A DNA stretch of 64,000 nucleotides, taken from the NCBI GenBank assembly GCA_965208065.1, contig OZ242313.1, positions 3,720,001 through 3,784,000 of the forward strand, written 5' to 3'. Source of the stretch: Bin103 sp002238925. Its GTDB lineage: Bacteria; Spirochaetota; Spirochaetia; SZUA-6; Bin103. The notes beneath the pieces were generated by a model, which worked only from the letters and a program-made list of their open reading frames with translations, was not told the origin of the DNA and did not search any database. Positions 55,184-64,000 of the stretch are shown in pieces. The translations under genes were made by a program, and so were the position numbers. Each line of letters starts with the position of its first letter. Within the stretch, counting starts at the first letter, position 1.

Positions 55184-55923
55184 TGAATCCGGCAACCGGC
55201 ACACAATCGCGCAGAGCACCGAAGGCACCGGAGGCAGTCGTGGAGGACGCCCACCACGGACCGTCCAACCTGGTGCTGTTGGGCCCCCCGGGTGCGGGCA
55301 AGGGCACGGTGGCGGAACTGCTGGTAACGCGGCTCGACGTGCCGCACATTTCCTCCGGGGACATGTTCCGCGCCGCCATCCGCGCCGGCACCGGACTGGG
55401 CAGGGAGGTGGCCGCCACCATCAAGCGCGGTGAACTGGTTTCCGACCAGGTGACCGTGGCTGTGATCCGCGAGCGGCTCGCCGCCGAGGATGCGGCAGGC
55501 GGCTATCTGCTCGACGGCTTCCCGCGCACCATCGCCCAGGCCGAGGCGCTGCAGGCGCTCAGCAAGGTGAGCGCCGTCATCAACCTCGACGTGTCAGACG
55601 ACCTGGCCGTGCTGCGTATCTCCGGTCGCCGCGTGTGCACGGCCGACCGTGAAATCTACCATCTCGCCAACCGCCCGCCGCACGTTGCCGGCGTCTGCGA
55701 CCGGTGCGGCGGACCGCTCATTCAGCGTGACGACGACCGCCCCGCCGCCGTGCGCCACCGCCTGCAGGTGTACCATCGCCTGACCACTCCGCTGGTGGAG
55801 TTCTACGCCAGGCGCGGATTGTTGCTCGGCGTCGACGGCAGTTTACCCGCGATACAGGTTCGCGACCAGATCCTTGCGCACCTGCCAACTCGCGGCGCCC
55901 GCCCGCTGGCCGCCGGAGCCTGA
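55183..55923 (+). CDS. adk: Adenylate kinase
   Basis: Interconverts ATP, AMP and ADP. 246 residues, with about 25 extra N-terminal residues before LLGPPGAGKGTVAELL. AMP-site SSGDMFRAAI, LLDGFPRTIAQAE, and a metal-type lid: RRVCTAD...GVCDRCGGPL, where the usual second Cys is Asp. ATG overlaps the ahcY stop (TGATG). Confidence 0.95.
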   Translation: MNPATGTQSRRAPKAPEAVVEDAHHGPSNLVLLGPPGAGKGTVAELLVTRLDVPHISSGDMFRAAIRAGTGLGREVAATIKRGELVSDQVTVAVIRERLAAEDAAGGYLLDGFPRTIAQAEALQALSKVSAVINLDVSDDLAVLRISGRRVCTADREIYHLANRPPHVAGVCDRCGGPLIQRDDDRPAAVRHRLQVYHRLTTPLVEFYARRGLLLGVDGSLPAIQVRDQILAHLPTRGARPLAAGA

Positions 55924-55938
55924 GGCCGCGCCCGCGCG

Positions 55939-56919
55939 CTACTCGCCGGACGCGCCGTGGTTGGCCACCGTATCGAGCACCATGGGGCGGTAGAGCAGGT
56001 CGTCGCGGGCCAGCAGTGAAGCCAGCCGATCCTCATCGCGAAACCCGCCCTGCAAAGCCGTCCTGAGCGCCACCAGCCCCGCGATCGGATCTTCCACCGC
56101 GGTGAGCAGAATCACGGCGCGCTCGAATGCAGCTGCCGCGCGCTCGGGGTCATCCTCCGGCAGCAGTTGTTCGGCTTCGGTATACAGGTCGAGGGCGGCG
56201 TCGTAGCGGCGCTGAGCGCTCTCCACCCGGGCCAGCGCCAGCACGGCGTCGGCGGCGTCGGGATGCTCCTCCAGGTAATCCCGCAGCAGGGTGGACGCCT
56301 CCGCGAACGCACCGACCACGGGGTCGCCGGCGTCAGCGATCAGCAACCCGAGGTGCAGGCGGGCATCGTGATCGTCGGGGTACTCGTTCAACAGCGCGCG
56401 CAGTTGAACCGCCGCTGCGCTCCGGTCGCCCAGCGTCCACAGCAGTATCGCACTGTTGAAGCGCGCCGCGGGGTGGCGCGGCTGCACCTCCAGCAGCCGG
56501 CCATATACCGCCAGTGCATCGCCCCAGCGGGCGCCGCGGCGGTGGCTCTCCGCTTGCAGCTCCAGCACCCTCCGGTTGTCGGGGTCGGAGGCCAGCAGCT
56601 GCCCCAGATGGTCGCTCGCGGCCACCGTGTCGCCCGACTCCAGGAACGCCGCCGCCAGGTTGAAGCGTGCATCGACGGCGGCGGGCCGCAACGCCACGGC
56701 GCGCTGCAAGTAGCGAATGGCGCGTTCATGGTCGCCCGCCTCCAGGAAGCCGGTGCCGAGGCTGTAATACTCGTCCGCGAATTGCTCGCGGGTCAGGTCA
56801 CGGGAAACGCAACCGGTGGCCAGCGCCGCAAGGGCGATGGCCACAATGGCGGTGGCGGCGCGGCCCAGGGCTCGGCGCGGCCGGCGCGTCTGCTGATGCG
56901 CTGCAGCGTGGCAAGCCAT
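55939..56919 (-). CDS. TPR-repeat lipoprotein
   Basis: About 326 residues. Signal peptide with lipobox LATGCVS, then at least six tetratricopeptide units (for example YYSLGTGFLEAGDHERAIRY, FNLAAAFLESGDTVAASDHL, ARFNSAILLWTLGDRSAAAV). Probably a lipid-anchored scaffold for protein contacts in the periplasm; no partner is evident. ATG at 56919 has GGAG 6 nt before it; an upstream ATG at 56931 is weaker. Convergent with adk, 15 nt apart. Confidence 0.85.
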   Translation of the reverse strand: MACHAAAHQQTRRPRRALGRAATAIVAIALAALATGCVSRDLTREQFADEYYSLGTGFLEAGDHERAIRYLQRAVALRPAAVDARFNLAAAFLESGDTVAASDHLGQLLASDPDNRRVLELQAESHRRGARWGDALAVYGRLLEVQPRHPAARFNSAILLWTLGDRSAAAVQLRALLNEYPDDHDARLHLGLLIADAGDPVVGAFAEASTLLRDYLEEHPDAADAVLALARVESAQRRYDAALDLYTEAEQLLPEDDPERAAAAFERAVILLTAVEDPIAGLVALRTALQGGFRDEDRLASLLARDDLLYRPMVLDTVANHGASGE

Positions 56920-56990
56920 ACCGATCTCCATTATGCCTTACCCGCGGCGGCGTGGGTGACAACGCACGGTGCTGCCGGTAGCATTGTGCC

Positions 56991-57290
56991 GTGCCCTACT
57001 CTGCAGCCCGCCGCACCGTGCGAAGACTGCTCGCCTGCGCCCTGACCGCCGCCGCGCTCACCGGGCTCGCCACCGCCTGCCGGCGCGGAGCGGACGACCA
57101 GGCTGCCGCCAGCCGATACCAGGAAGCGCCGATGCTGCGCGAACGGGTGGAGGCGGGCGAACTGCCTCCGGTAGACGAGCGGCTGCCCGATGAGCCGCTG
57201 GTGGTAGACGTACCGGAGGTCGGCGAGTATGGCGGCAGTATCGGCGGCGGCCGCGTCGTACAGAGCGATGAGTGGCGTCCGTCCCGCTAG
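56991..57290 (+). pseudogene. N-terminal fragment of an extracellular solute-binding lipoprotein
   Basis: 99 codons from a GTG: signal peptide with lipobox (LTGLATACRRG), then YQEAPMLRERVEAGELPPVD and ERLPDEPLVVDVPEVGEYGG. That sequence is the typical start of large (~600-residue) family-5-type ABC solute-binding proteins. After GEYGG the frame gives 15 unrelated residues and stops; the next gene, on the other strand, overlaps the stop. So about 85 percent of the gene is missing. A short functional lipoprotein is possible but less likely. Confidence 0.7.
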
Positions 57291-58324
57291 TCCGGCGCGC
57301 CGCCGGCGTGTTGCACCGGCACCTGGCGTCCGGTCAATCCCGATTCGAGCAGCGCATCGAGCGCCCCCAGCACCTGCAGATTCTGGCGCCCGCTGGTTTC
57401 CGGCTCCGGTCCGCCATTGATCCAGTCGGCAAACCCGGCCGCCACCTGCGCGTCGAGCGACAGCGGGTGCGGCGCGTCGATCGGTACCGGCTGCCAACCT
57501 TCGTCCGGGGAGGTTGCCACCGCGATCCTCTCGTCACCGCCGAATGAACGGGAATTTTCGTAGCGCAGCGCTCCGCGCTCACACTCCACGCGCAGTTCGA
57601 GCGTATTGATGCGGGCATCGGAGGTGGACAGCAGGACGATCCGGCAGCCGCTGTCCAGCGTGAGCTCGGCGGTAGCGGTCGATTCGCGGCGCCAGGTGGT
57701 GGCCGGTGGCCGGAACGAATGGCCGCTCACCGCCGCCACCGGCTCGCCCATCATGGCCAGTAGCGAGTCCACCTCGTGGACCGTCATCTGCCAGAGCTGG
57801 GAGTGCTCGGAGTCGGGGTACTCGCCGCCGCGTGCCTTGTAGGATACCAGGTGGCCCTCCTGCGGCTGCCCCCAGCGGCGCTCGGCCAGCAGCCGGCGCA
57901 TGGTGCGCTGGCCCGGCAAGTAACGCCACTGCTGGGTGACCACGATCTTGCGGCCACGCTCCTCGGCGATGGCGAGCAGGCGGCGGGCGGAGGCCACGGT
58001 CAGCGTGAACGGCTTCTCCACCAGCACGTGGGCGCCGGCCGCGAGCGCCTGGGCCACCAGCGGTTCGTGGGTGCGCGCCCAGGTCGCCACCATCACCGCG
58101 TCGCAGCCGCCGGCGGCGAGAGCGTCGTCGAGCGAGCCAAACGCCAGGCCGGGCGCCACCTGCTCCTGTGCGCACACCTGCGCCAACCGCGCGGCATCCA
58201 GGTCGACCACGCCGGCCAGCTCGAACCGGTCGCCGAGCGTCCGCACGCTGCGCAGGTGCGAGCGTCCGCGTCCGGCGCCAACAATCACGATACGAATGGG
58301 GGCTGGACGATTGGGGGCTGGCAT
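57287..58324 (-). CDS. Gfo/Idh/MocA-family oxidoreductase
   Basis: NAD(P)-dependent dehydrogenase, probably of a sugar or cyclitol; the substrate cannot be told. 345 residues. Rossmann N-terminus IRIVIVGAGRGRSHLRSV, VATWARTHEPLVAQAL, the family Lys in HVLVEKPFTLT, and the C-terminal beta-sheet domain. ATG at 58324, 8 nt after the MetRS-beta-like stop. The C-terminus overlaps the broken solute-binding gene by 4 nt. Confidence 0.9.
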   Translation of the reverse strand: MPAPNRPAPIRIVIVGAGRGRSHLRSVRTLGDRFELAGVVDLDAARLAQVCAQEQVAPGLAFGSLDDALAAGGCDAVMVATWARTHEPLVAQALAAGAHVLVEKPFTLTVASARRLLAIAEERGRKIVVTQQWRYLPGQRTMRRLLAERRWGQPQEGHLVSYKARGGEYPDSEHSQLWQMTVHEVDSLLAMMGEPVAAVSGHSFRPPATTWRRESTATAELTLDSGCRIVLLSTSDARINTLELRVECERGALRYENSRSFGGDERIAVATSPDEGWQPVPIDAPHPLSLDAQVAAGFADWINGGPEPETSGRQNLQVLGALDALLESGLTGRQVPVQHAGGAPD

Positions 58325-58332
58325 GGCCCCGG

Positions 58333-58710
58333 TCACCTGACGGTGCTGCCGGACGGGAAGTCGCCCGGGACCTCGGCCAGCGCGAGCCGGCCGGAATCGT
58401 CCTCGGCGGCCAGGATCATTCCCTCGGACACGATCCCGCGCAGCTTGGCCGGCTTCAGATTGGCTACCACGATCAGTTTCCTGCCGACCAGGTCCTGGGC
58501 CTCGAAATATTCGGCGATACCGGACACCACGGTGCGTTCGGCCTCGCCGAGACGCAGGGTCAGGCACAGCAGCTTGTCGGTCTTGGGCACCCGCTCGGCG
58601 GCGATCACTTCCGCCACGCGCAACTGGACGCGGGCGAAATCGTCAATGCTGATAGTGTCGCTTTTGGTGTCGCCGCTACTGGCGGCGCCGCTTGCAGTTT
58701 CGTCGGACAT
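58333..58710 (-). CDS. Stand-alone tRNA-binding domain (MetRS beta/Trbp111-like)
   Basis: 125 residues, an OB-fold tRNA-binding domain normally found at the C-terminus of bacterial MetRS: ISIDDFARVQLRVAEVIAAE, ERTVVSGIAEYFEAQDLVGR, VVANLKPAKLRGIVSEGMIL. About 18 low-complexity residues precede it. Here it is a separate gene, so MetRS may be split or this may be a general tRNA-binding factor. No metG is in the window. Confidence 0.9.
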   Translation of the reverse strand: MSDETASGAASSGDTKSDTISIDDFARVQLRVAEVIAAERVPKTDKLLCLTLRLGEAERTVVSGIAEYFEAQDLVGRKLIVVANLKPAKLRGIVSEGMILAAEDDSGRLALAEVPGDFPSGSTVR

Positions 58711-58787
58711 GTCCGGCGCAGGGTACCCGATCGCGACCGCCCCTGCCTATCCGCGGGAGCCGGTAGAGCCGGTCGAGCCAGTCGCGG

Positions 58788-61700
58788 TCAGTCCCGCAGT
58801 CTTGGCCGCGCCGCGGCGATTGTTCCCTGCGGACCGACCGGTGCCGCGGCCGGCGCCGACACCACGGCCGGCACCGGCACCGCGGCCGGGGCAGGCGCCG
58901 GCTCCGGGGACGCGCGGCGCTTGCGGCCGGTCACGAACACACGCCGCGCCCAGCCGTCGAGGTCGTCGAACAGGGAGTACATCACCGGCACCAGCAGCAA
59001 CGTCAGGAAGGTGGCGAAGGCCAGCCCGCAAATCACCGCAATCGCCATCGGGCTCCACCAGGCGGCCTGCTCGCCGCCCCAGTAGAAATCCGGGTCGATG
59101 TTGGTGTAGAGACCGAAGAAGTCGAAATTGAGGCCGATCGCCAGCGGTACCAGGCCGAGAATGGTGGTGATCGCGGTCAGGATGACCGGGCGGAACCGGG
59201 TTACGCCGCCGCGCACGATCGCCTCCCGCGGGGATAACCCGTCGCGCCGACGCAAAATGTCGATGTAGTCGATCAGCACGATCGCGTTGTTCACCACCAC
59301 GCCGGCGAGGCTGATCACCCCGACCCCGGTCATCACCACCACGAACGGCATCTGGAACAGCACCAGCCCGAGCAGCACGCCGACGGTGGACATGACCACC
59401 GAACTGATAATGATCACCGGCTTGGTAACCGAGTCGAACTGGGTAATCAGGATGAACGCGATCAGAAAGGCGGCAAGCAGAAAAGCGGCGAACAGAAATG
59501 CCTGCGACTCCTGCTGCTCCTGCTGCTGGCCGGTGAACTGCAGCGCGTACCCGGTCGGCAGGGCGGCCACGAATGGCCCCACCTCCCCGCGCACCTCGCC
59601 CACCACCGCGTTGGCATTGTACCCGGCGCGCACGTCCGAAGAAATGGTTACCACGCGCTTGAGATCCTTGCGCGTCACGTCGCCGAGCCCGCGGCTGATC
59701 GACCAGCTCGCCACCGAGGAGAGCGGTATCTGCGCACCGTTGCCGGCCACCACCACCAGGTCGCCCAGCGAATCCAGGTCCTCGCGGTATTCGGCGGCCA
59801 GCCGCACGGTAATGTCGTACTCCTCCTCGCCGGCGCGAAATTGGGAGGCGGTCCGCCCGTTGATCGCGCTGCGAATGGTATTGCCCACGTCGGTGGTGTT
59901 CAGGTCGTGCAGCGCGGCGCGCTCGCGGTCCACCGCCACCACCAGCTCCGGCCTGCCGGCTGCCATGTCGCTCTTCAGACCGTCCAGCTTCGCGAACAGC
60001 TCCGACTCCTCGAGCAGGCGCACCAAGTCGTCGCCGAGCCGCTTCAGAACGGCCGGATCGGAGCCGGCGATCTCGATGTTGAGCGCCTGTCCGGTCGGCG
60101 GACCCATGGCCGGCTGCTCCACCGTGATCGCGGCGCCGGCGATGCCGTCGCCGGCGGTGGAGCGCACCTCCTCAATGGTGGCGAACACATCCGCCGCCCG
60201 CTCCTCGTAGGGCACGAAGCTCATCGTCACCGACGCCAGGTGGGTGCCGTTGCCGCCCACGGTCGCCACCACCGACTCGACGTCCGCCCCGCCGGGCAGC
60301 GCGGCGAGTTGCTCCTCTACCCCGCGGACCAGTGCGTCGGTCTGCTGCACGCGCGTACCGAGCGGCGCCTCCACGTTCACCAGCACCCGGCTGGGCGGGA
60401 TGTCCTCGGGGAAGAACTCGACCCCCGAGTTGTTCTGCGAGAAGATGGCGCCCGAGCCCACCAATGCGGCGACCGCAATTGCCATCACGGCCGCGCGGCG
60501 GCGCAGCGCCCAGCGCAGTACCGCCTCATAGTGGCGCACGATCCAGGGCAGGCCGCGATGGATGAGCCAGTGTCCGCCCGGCTTGCCTATCAGGCGGTTG
60601 AACACCAGCAAGCCGGCGCCGGTGGCCGCCAGCAGAGCGGCGGTCGTCCAACTCACCGTCACGGCCGCGGCCAGCACGCCGGCGGCTGCCAGCAGGAATA
60701 CGATGCGCGCGGCCGGCGGCAGACGCTGCCCCTTGACTCCCTCGGTCTCGATCAGCCGCGAAGCGAGCGTCGGCAGAATGACCAGGGCCACGAACAGCGA
60801 CGAACTCAGGGTAATGATCAGCGTCAACGGCAGGTACTTCATGAACTCGCCGACGATGCCGGGCCAGAACGCCAGCGGCACGAAGGCGGCCAGGGTGGTG
60901 GCAGTGGACGCGATGATCGGCGTGGACACTTCGCCAGTGGCGAAACGCGCCGCCTCGGCGCGCTCGAAACCGCGCTCGCGGTAGCGGTAGATGTTCTCCA
61001 CCACCACGATGGCGTTGTCCACCAGCATGCCGAGCGCCAGGATCAGGCTGAACAGCACCACCATGTTCAGGGTGAAGCCGATCAACTGCATGATCACGAA
61101 CGAGATCAGCATCGACAGCGGAATTGCCAGCCCGACGAACGGCGCGGTGCGCGTGCCCAGGAAGAACAGCAGAATCGCCACCACCAGCAGCAGACCGGAG
61201 ATGATGTTGTTCTCCAGGCTGCTCACCATGTCGTTGATGTCGTTGGACTGATCGGCGGTGATCTTGGTGACGGTACCCGGCGGCAGCGACGGTTCCGCCT
61301 CGTCCAGCACCGCGCGCACCGCGTCGGCGGTCTCCAGAATGTTGGCGCCGCTGCGCTTGACGATGGCCAGCGATATCACCGGGAAACCGTCCAGGCGCGC
61401 GTAGCTGTCGCGCTCCTTGAAACCGAAGTCGACCGCGGCCACGTCGCGTACGTACACCGGCCGCCCGTCGCGCGTTTCGATGACGATGTCGCCGATCGCC
61501 GAGGTGGCCTCGAACTCGCCCGGCACGCGCACCAGGTACTTCAGCTCGCCGACGTCGATGGAGCCTCCGGGCACCGTTACGTTCTCGCCGCGCACCGCGT
61601 CGCTGACATCCTTGAATGCGAGGCCGTAGAACTTGAGCTTGGCCAGGTCCACGTCGACGTGCACCTCGCGCTCCAGGCCGCCGGAGAGTTGCGCTTCGAG

Positions 61701-62300
61701 CACGCTCGGAATCTGCTCGAAGCGGGCCTGGATATCCTCCGCCACCTCGCGCAGGCGCACCTGGTTGTAGGGCCCGGCGATATTGACCTGCATGATCGGG
61801 AACTGCGACGTGTTGATCTCGAAAATCTGCGGGTCGTTGGCGGCGCCGGGGAGCTCGGGTTTGGCCAGATCCACCTTCTCGCGCACCCGCTGCAGTGCCT
61901 CGGTCATGTCCATGCCGGCGACGAACTCGACGTTGATGCTGGACACCCCCTCGCGCGAAGTGGAGGAGATAACCTTGACGTCTGCTATGGTGTTCAGCTC
62001 GTCCTCAAGCGGCTGCGTGACCAGGGTCTCAATGTCGCGCGGCGCCACCCCGCCGTACACGGTGGTGACGATGATGTTGGGAATGACGATTTCCGGCATC
62101 GACTCGCGCGGCACCCGGAGGTAGGACACCACGCCGCCGGCGATCAGGATCAGCATCAACACCACGACGCTGGTTGGGTGCCTGATCGCCAGCGAGGTGA
62201 TGGGGAATTCCTTCAGCTTGCCGGTGCCGGACTGGTGGTCGCCGTTGGCGTCCGGTGCGCCCGCGCTTACCGGAGGGACGATTCCCGTCGGGCTGCGCAT
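58788..62300 (-). CDS. RND-family multidrug/metabolite efflux transporter
   Basis: Inner-membrane proton-driven pump of the AcrB/HAE-1 type. 1170 residues, somewhat longer than usual because of extensions at both ends (a Pro/Ala-rich tail after SLFDDLDGWARRVF). Twelve spans in two halves. ALGMLVDNAIVVVENIYRYR carries the proton-relay Asp region in the first half; the second half has GVVVNNAIVLIDYIDILRRR. An insertion with two extra hydrophobic segments lies between TM6 and TM7 (about 530-575). Adjacent to the adaptor gene with no gap. Confidence 0.94.
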   Translation of the reverse strand: MRSPTGIVPPVSAGAPDANGDHQSGTGKLKEFPITSLAIRHPTSVVVLMLILIAGGVVSYLRVPRESMPEIVIPNIIVTTVYGGVAPRDIETLVTQPLEDELNTIADVKVISSTSREGVSSINVEFVAGMDMTEALQRVREKVDLAKPELPGAANDPQIFEINTSQFPIMQVNIAGPYNQVRLREVAEDIQARFEQIPSVLEAQLSGGLEREVHVDVDLAKLKFYGLAFKDVSDAVRGENVTVPGGSIDVGELKYLVRVPGEFEATSAIGDIVIETRDGRPVYVRDVAAVDFGFKERDSYARLDGFPVISLAIVKRSGANILETADAVRAVLDEAEPSLPPGTVTKITADQSNDINDMVSSLENNIISGLLLVVAILLFFLGTRTAPFVGLAIPLSMLISFVIMQLIGFTLNMVVLFSLILALGMLVDNAIVVVENIYRYRERGFERAEAARFATGEVSTPIIASTATTLAAFVPLAFWPGIVGEFMKYLPLTLIITLSSSLFVALVILPTLASRLIETEGVKGQRLPPAARIVFLLAAAGVLAAAVTVSWTTAALLAATGAGLLVFNRLIGKPGGHWLIHRGLPWIVRHYEAVLRWALRRRAAVMAIAVAALVGSGAIFSQNNSGVEFFPEDIPPSRVLVNVEAPLGTRVQQTDALVRGVEEQLAALPGGADVESVVATVGGNGTHLASVTMSFVPYEERAADVFATIEEVRSTAGDGIAGAAITVEQPAMGPPTGQALNIEIAGSDPAVLKRLGDDLVRLLEESELFAKLDGLKSDMAAGRPELVVAVDRERAALHDLNTTDVGNTIRSAINGRTASQFRAGEEEYDITVRLAAEYREDLDSLGDLVVVAGNGAQIPLSSVASWSISRGLGDVTRKDLKRVVTISSDVRAGYNANAVVGEVRGEVGPFVAALPTGYALQFTGQQQEQQESQAFLFAAFLLAAFLIAFILITQFDSVTKPVIIISSVVMSTVGVLLGLVLFQMPFVVVMTGVGVISLAGVVVNNAIVLIDYIDILRRRDGLSPREAIVRGGVTRFRPVILTAITTILGLVPLAIGLNFDFFGLYTNIDPDFYWGGEQAAWWSPMAIAVICGLAFATFLTLLLVPVMYSLFDDLDGWARRVFVTGRKRRASPEPAPAPAAVPVPAVVSAPAAAPVGPQGTIAAARPRLRD

Positions 62301-63434
62301 CTAGCCGCCGACCAGGCTGACCACGCTGCCGTCATCCACCTGCCGGTGGCCGGCCGTGATGAGCCGCTCGCCCGCCGTCAGTCCCGAGGTTACCACCACC
62401 TCGTTGGCATAGGAGTCGCCGAGCTGCACGGTGCGCGCCTCCGCGGTGAGGCCGTCGGCGCCCTGGTTCGCCACGAATACCTGGAAGCCGGTCTCGGTAC
62501 GCTGCACGAGGTCCTGCGCCACCACGATCACCTGCTCCTCACGGGTGCGTTCCACCTGCACGTTGGCCACCAGCCGCGGGCGGATAAGCCCGTCGCCGTT
62601 GTCGAGCACGATCTCGATCGGAATGGTGCGGCTGCGCGGGTCCACGCTGACGCCGACGAACTCGATCGTGCCGGCGAACTCGCGCCCCTCGATGATGTCG
62701 AACGTCACCACCGCGGGGGTTCCGGGGACGATCGCGAGCGCGTAGCGTTCCGGTATGCCGGCGACCACCCGCACCCGATCGGTGGCCAGTATGCGCATAA
62801 GGCGGGTGCCGGGAGCCACCAGTTCCCCCACCTCGACGTACTGCTCGTCGTAGGTGCCGGTAATCGGCGCGGTGACCATGGTGCGCGCCTTGCGGGTCTC
62901 CAGCACCTTGAGGCGGGCGGCGCTGGTCTGCACTTGCGACTTGGCCTCCAGCACCGCCATCTCGGTGCCGATGCGCTGCTCTTCCCACAGGCGCCGCTGC
63001 CGCTCGTAGCGCTCGGTGGCGATGTCGAGGATGGCGCGCGCCTCCTCCAGCTGGGCGTCCAGCAGGTCGGAGGAAATACGCGTCACCGGCTGCCCGCGGC
63101 TCAACCGGTCCCCCTTGGCGACCAGGAAACTGGCGATGGTGCCGGTCTCTTCGGCCGACACCGTCACGTCGTGCAGCGGCTCCACCTCGCCGACCACACG
63201 CACGTACTGCACGAAGGTGGACGGGCGTACCGGAGTGACCTCGACGTTCACCACCCGGGCGCCGAATGCGGACGCCAGCGGCCCCTTCTCCTCGGCGGCC
63301 GGCTCATCCGCCCCCACCGTGTCGGCCGGCACCGAACAGCCGGCGGCGATCAGCGCCAGGGACGCCGCCAGCGCCGCGGCCAGGAGGTGGGGTGCCGCAC
63401 GCCGCACCGTGAACCACAATCTCTTCCTAGCCAT
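62301..63434 (-). CDS. RND efflux periplasmic adaptor, lipoprotein
   Basis: Membrane-fusion protein linking the RND pump to the outer-membrane channel. 377 residues. Lipobox LIAAGCSVP, barrel-sandwich halves (VGEVEPLHDVTVSAEETGTI and APITGTYDEQYVEVGELVAP), a hairpin coiled coil between them (EEARAILDIATERYERQRRL), and the beta-barrel domain. Start overlaps the outer-membrane gene by 8 nt. Confidence 0.93.
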   Translation of the reverse strand: MARKRLWFTVRRAAPHLLAAALAASLALIAAGCSVPADTVGADEPAAEEKGPLASAFGARVVNVEVTPVRPSTFVQYVRVVGEVEPLHDVTVSAEETGTIASFLVAKGDRLSRGQPVTRISSDLLDAQLEEARAILDIATERYERQRRLWEEQRIGTEMAVLEAKSQVQTSAARLKVLETRKARTMVTAPITGTYDEQYVEVGELVAPGTRLMRILATDRVRVVAGIPERYALAIVPGTPAVVTFDIIEGREFAGTIEFVGVSVDPRSRTIPIEIVLDNGDGLIRPRLVANVQVERTREEQVIVVAQDLVQRTETGFQVFVANQGADGLTAEARTVQLGDSYANEVVVTSGLTAGERLITAGHRQVDDGSVVSLVGG

Positions 63435-64000
63435 CCGACGCACCCTCGACGCCCGCCATGCGGTCGGCCAGCGGCACCTGTCCGGTGGCAACTCCCAGGC
63501 GCGAGGCGGTGACCAGGTAGTCGTACACCGCCTGCGCGTAGTTGAACTCCGCCTCGCGCAGGGTGGTCTCGGCGGCCACCACCTCGAACTGGTTGCCAAC
63601 CCCGGCACGGTAGCGGGCGGTGGCGATCTCGTATCCGCGCTGTGACTGGACGATCGCCACCTGCTGACTTGCGGCCCGTGCGCGCGCCTCGCGCAAGGAG
63701 GCGGCCAGCGTGCGCACCTGGTTCACCGCTTCGCGCTCCACCTGGCGCAGCATGTTGCCGGCGCGCAGCAGTTCCTCGCGCCGCTGCGCCAGACGCGACA
63801 GGCGGCCGAACCCGCTGAACACCGGCACCTGGATCGACAGGCCGGCGGACGCCGACAGATCCCACTGCGAATACTCCTGCGGGCCGAAACCGCCGCCAAC
63901 AGGATTCCCGAACGCCTCATCCTCATCGTTGTCGGCGACCCGGAAGTCGACGCTGCCGAACGCCCGGATCACCGGCAGCACCTCACGCTCCTGCACCTCG
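63427..64000 (-). CDS. TolC-like outer-membrane efflux protein (partial, N-terminus outside window)
   Basis: C-terminal ~190 residues of an outer-membrane efflux protein: a beta segment (WDLSASAGLSIQVPVFSGFG), then long helices (RVLRREELLRAGN region; QVRTLAASLREARARAASQQ) and the typical RYRAGVGNQFEVVAAETTLR. The 5' part lies beyond base 64000. First gene of the outer membrane-adaptor-pump operon, as read on the minus strand. Confidence 0.9.
   Translation of the reverse strand, partial: EVQEREVLPVIRAFGSVDFRVADNDEDEAFGNPVGGGFGPQEYSQWDLSASAGLSIQVPVFSGFGRLSRLAQRREELLRAGNMLRQVEREAVNQVRTLAASLREARARAASQQVAIVQSQRGYEIATARYRAGVGNQFEVVAAETTLREAEFNYAQAVYDYLVTASRLGVATGQVPLADRMAGVEGASDG

Noticed and set aside
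59841..63512. Very long plus-strand open frame (over 1200 codons) opposite the RND efflux genes
   Set aside because: It is rich in His, Arg, Gly and Gln in the way antisense frames of G+C-rich genes are, has no domain, and both RND and adaptor proteins on the minus strand are unmistakable.

Overview
The window is 64 kb of a very G+C-rich bacterial chromosome (about two thirds G+C by eye), densely packed, with many 1-8 nt gene overlaps. No gene-free stretch exceeds 300 bases; the largest gaps are 2148-2430 and 48243-48486. Gene order points to a spirochaete (Spirochaetota): a division cluster (mraZ to ftsZ) runs into dprA/xer, then hslV-hslU, then flagellar genes, which is the order of the Borrelia flgB superoperon region. 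The near-neighbour pairing of two EF-G paralogues and a divergent 'short' AdoHcy hydrolase fit as well. The high G+C suggests a marine or host-associated lineage rather than Treponema or Borrelia; that is inference.

Layout. 1-9833 (minus): partial ABC ATPase, rho, a response regulator, lnt, an HU-family protein, rpsT, tyrS, glyS, gltX. 9945-15651 (plus): bioY, pgeF, two EF-G-like GTPases. 15653-18969 (minus): small membrane protein, nnrD, lipoprotein. 19062-21866 (plus): secA. 21897-48242 (minus): about 26 kb of genes on one strand, read from mraZ as mraZ-rsmH-ftsL-murF-ftsW-ftsQ-ftsA-ftsZ, xer-dprA-xer, hslV-hslU, fliF-fliM-like-fliO-fliP-fliQ-fliR-flhB-flhA-flhF-whiG, a small membrane protein and two LysM/M23 peptidases. 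48487-64000: a DUF1820-like gene (plus), then RHH-DegT-like-nadK-recN (minus), tRNA-Ile, a small coiled-coil protein, ahcY-adk (plus), a TPR lipoprotein, a broken solute-binding protein, a Gfo/Idh oxidoreductase, a MetRS-beta-like protein, and an RND efflux operon whose outer-membrane gene runs off the window.

The most interesting region is the flagellar block. Compared with the Bacillus and Borrelia arrangement (hslVU-flgBC-fliE-fliF-fliGHIJ-...-flgDE-motAB-fliL-fliM-fliY-fliOPQR-flhBA-flhF-fleN), everything for rod, hook, ATPase, rotor FliG, stator and fleN is missing from its expected place. fliF directly follows hslU behind its own promoter, one shortened FliM-like protein stands for fliM plus fliY/fliN, and FlhB has lost the self-cleavage motif (NPTH reads DPAR). 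Either the organism keeps the missing genes elsewhere and has an unusual FlhB, or this is a reduced, flagellum-derived membrane and export complex without hook or filament. FliF and the FliM-like protein still carry FliG-contact features, which argues against complete decay.

Regulation visible in the sequence: a four-repeat MraZ operator on the mraZ promoter, clear -35/-10 promoters for the second EF-G, fliF, tRNA-Ile and whiG, and two strong hairpins lacking U-tracts (after secA and after tRNA-Ile). Several transcription-unit heads have a -10-like box only 6-15 nt before the start codon and no Shine-Dalgarno, suggesting short-leader or leaderless mRNAs.
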